This document shows, in pieces, positions 21,446 through 21,985 of a stretch of 21,985 nucleotides of DNA. Every line of letters begins with the position of its first letter. Position 1 is the first letter of the stretch. The notes beneath the pieces were generated by a model, which searched no databases, was not told the DNA's origin, and saw only the letters and a program-made list of their open reading frames with translations. Source of the DNA: Chloroflexota bacterium (GTDB lineage: Bacteria > Chloroflexota > Limnocylindria > Limnocylindrales > CSP1-4); assembly GCA_025935655.1 (NCBI GenBank), contig JAICUV010000023.1:1-21985 (forward strand), in the 5' to 3' direction. Made by a program: the position numbers and the translations under genes.

Positions 21446-21985
21446 GTGCTGTCCCAGCCCGAACCGGCCTGCCTGCTCATCGCGGACATCTCCGGGTACA
21501 CCAGCTACCTCGCGGGGACCGAGCTCGATCACGCGCAGGACATCCTCGCCGACCTCATGACGACGGTCGTGCACGCCCTGCGGCCGGGCTTCCGGCTCGC
21601 GAAGCTCGAGGGCGATGCCGCATTCGTCTACGTCCTCGCGGAGCGCATCGACGGGTCGCAGCTCCTCGACACCGTGGAGCGGACGTACTTCGCGTTCCGG
21701 CGCCGCCTCCGCGACATCTCGCAGGCAACGGCCTGCGAGTGCAACGCGTGCGTGCTCATGCCGCGCCTGGACCTCAAGGTGCTCGCGCACCACGGCTCGA
21801 TCATCCGGCACAAGGTCGCCGGTCGCGAGGAGCTCGTCGGATCGGACGTCATCGTGGCCCACCGGCTGCTCAAGAACCACGTCGTGGAACGGCTCGGGAC
21901 GCCCGCGTACGCCCTGTTCAGCGAGGCCTGCCTCGCGGCGATGGGCGCCGACCCGGTCGCGATCGGCATGACCGAGTACCGCGAC
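21446..21985 (+). CDS. DUF2652 protein, nucleotide-cyclase-like (3' end missing)
   Basis: 180 codons are visible and the frame runs off the right edge. The opening ACLLIADISGYTSYLAGTELDHAQDIL and the following LAKLEGDAAFVYV match DUF2652, a family with class III adenylate/guanylate cyclase character: 'ADISGYT' corresponds to the first metal-binding strand and 'EGDAAF' to the second. Later CECNACVLMPRLDLKVLAHHGSI and ELVGSDVIVAHRLLKN also follow the family. The CxC-xx-C cluster (residues near 96-101) is a common feature of this group. Whether it makes a cyclic nucleotide is unproven. The start is GTG 21446 because GAGGAGG lies 6 bases upstream; an in-frame ATG at 21425 has no ribosome site. 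Confidence 0.85.
   Translation, partial: MLSQPEPACLLIADISGYTSYLAGTELDHAQDILADLMTTVVHALRPGFRLAKLEGDAAFVYVLAERIDGSQLLDTVERTYFAFRRRLRDISQATACECNACVLMPRLDLKVLAHHGSIIRHKVAGREELVGSDVIVAHRLLKNHVVERLGTPAYALFSEACLAAMGADPVAIGMTEYRD

Noticed and set aside
1..21985. tRNA, rRNA or riboswitch genes
   Set aside because: Scanning for T-arm-like GGTTCGAATCC motifs and for known riboswitch cores found nothing convincing; by-eye scanning cannot exclude a diverged case.

Overview
This is a gene-dense, very GC-rich window (low 70s percent G+C by eye) from a free-living bacterium. Wobble positions are almost all G or C. The gene content is chromosomal: sugar and amino-acid metabolism, transporters, lipoproteins and stress proteins, with no phage, plasmid or transposase gene. 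High G+C, a membrane protein with an APTP-rich linker and PKD domain, small FMN/F420-type split-barrel enzymes, fasciclin and cupredoxin lipoproteins, and start codons placed right after a -10 box all suggest an uncultured Chloroflexota (Limnocylindria-like) or an actinobacterium. That placement is inference from style only; the window holds no marker gene such as rRNA.

Layout. 1-5936: the 3' part of a MocR-type regulator, a DUF1444-like hypothetical gene, a convergent two-helix PKD protein, and a dipeptidase-phosphofructokinase pair. 5937-6465: the only long gene-free stretch. It holds two copies of a structured repeat, each built of about 51-bp subunits, separated by a decayed copy of the tail of the neighbouring dihydrofolate-reductase-like gene. 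6466-8066: that reductase gene, a fasciclin lipoprotein on the same strand, and a 15-bp tandem repeat. 8067-14446, all on the plus strand: an MFS exporter, two orphan proteins, a bacterial-PH/SHOCT membrane protein, an MscS-type channel and a solitary acetolactate-synthase-like enzyme. 14538-18164: a cupredoxin lipoprotein, a convergent MFS transporter, and a tight four-gene redox operon (CoA-binding protein, flavodoxin, two tandem split-barrel flavoproteins). 18175-21985: a small secreted cysteine-containing protein divergent from a hemerythrin-SDR-DUF72 run, a small lysine-rich protein, and a DUF2652 cyclase-like gene cut by the window edge.

How it works together. The clearest functional unit is the redox operon at 16319-18164, whose genes overlap by ATGA or sit a few bases apart. 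The hemerythrin and SDR genes are also tightly spaced and fit a stress or oxygen-response role. Convergent pairs have almost no space between them and carry short stem-loops containing both stop codons, which look like shared terminators. I found no complete defence system, biosynthetic cluster or RNA gene. The least explained sequence is the repeat region at 6001-6420, with its duplicated gene tail.
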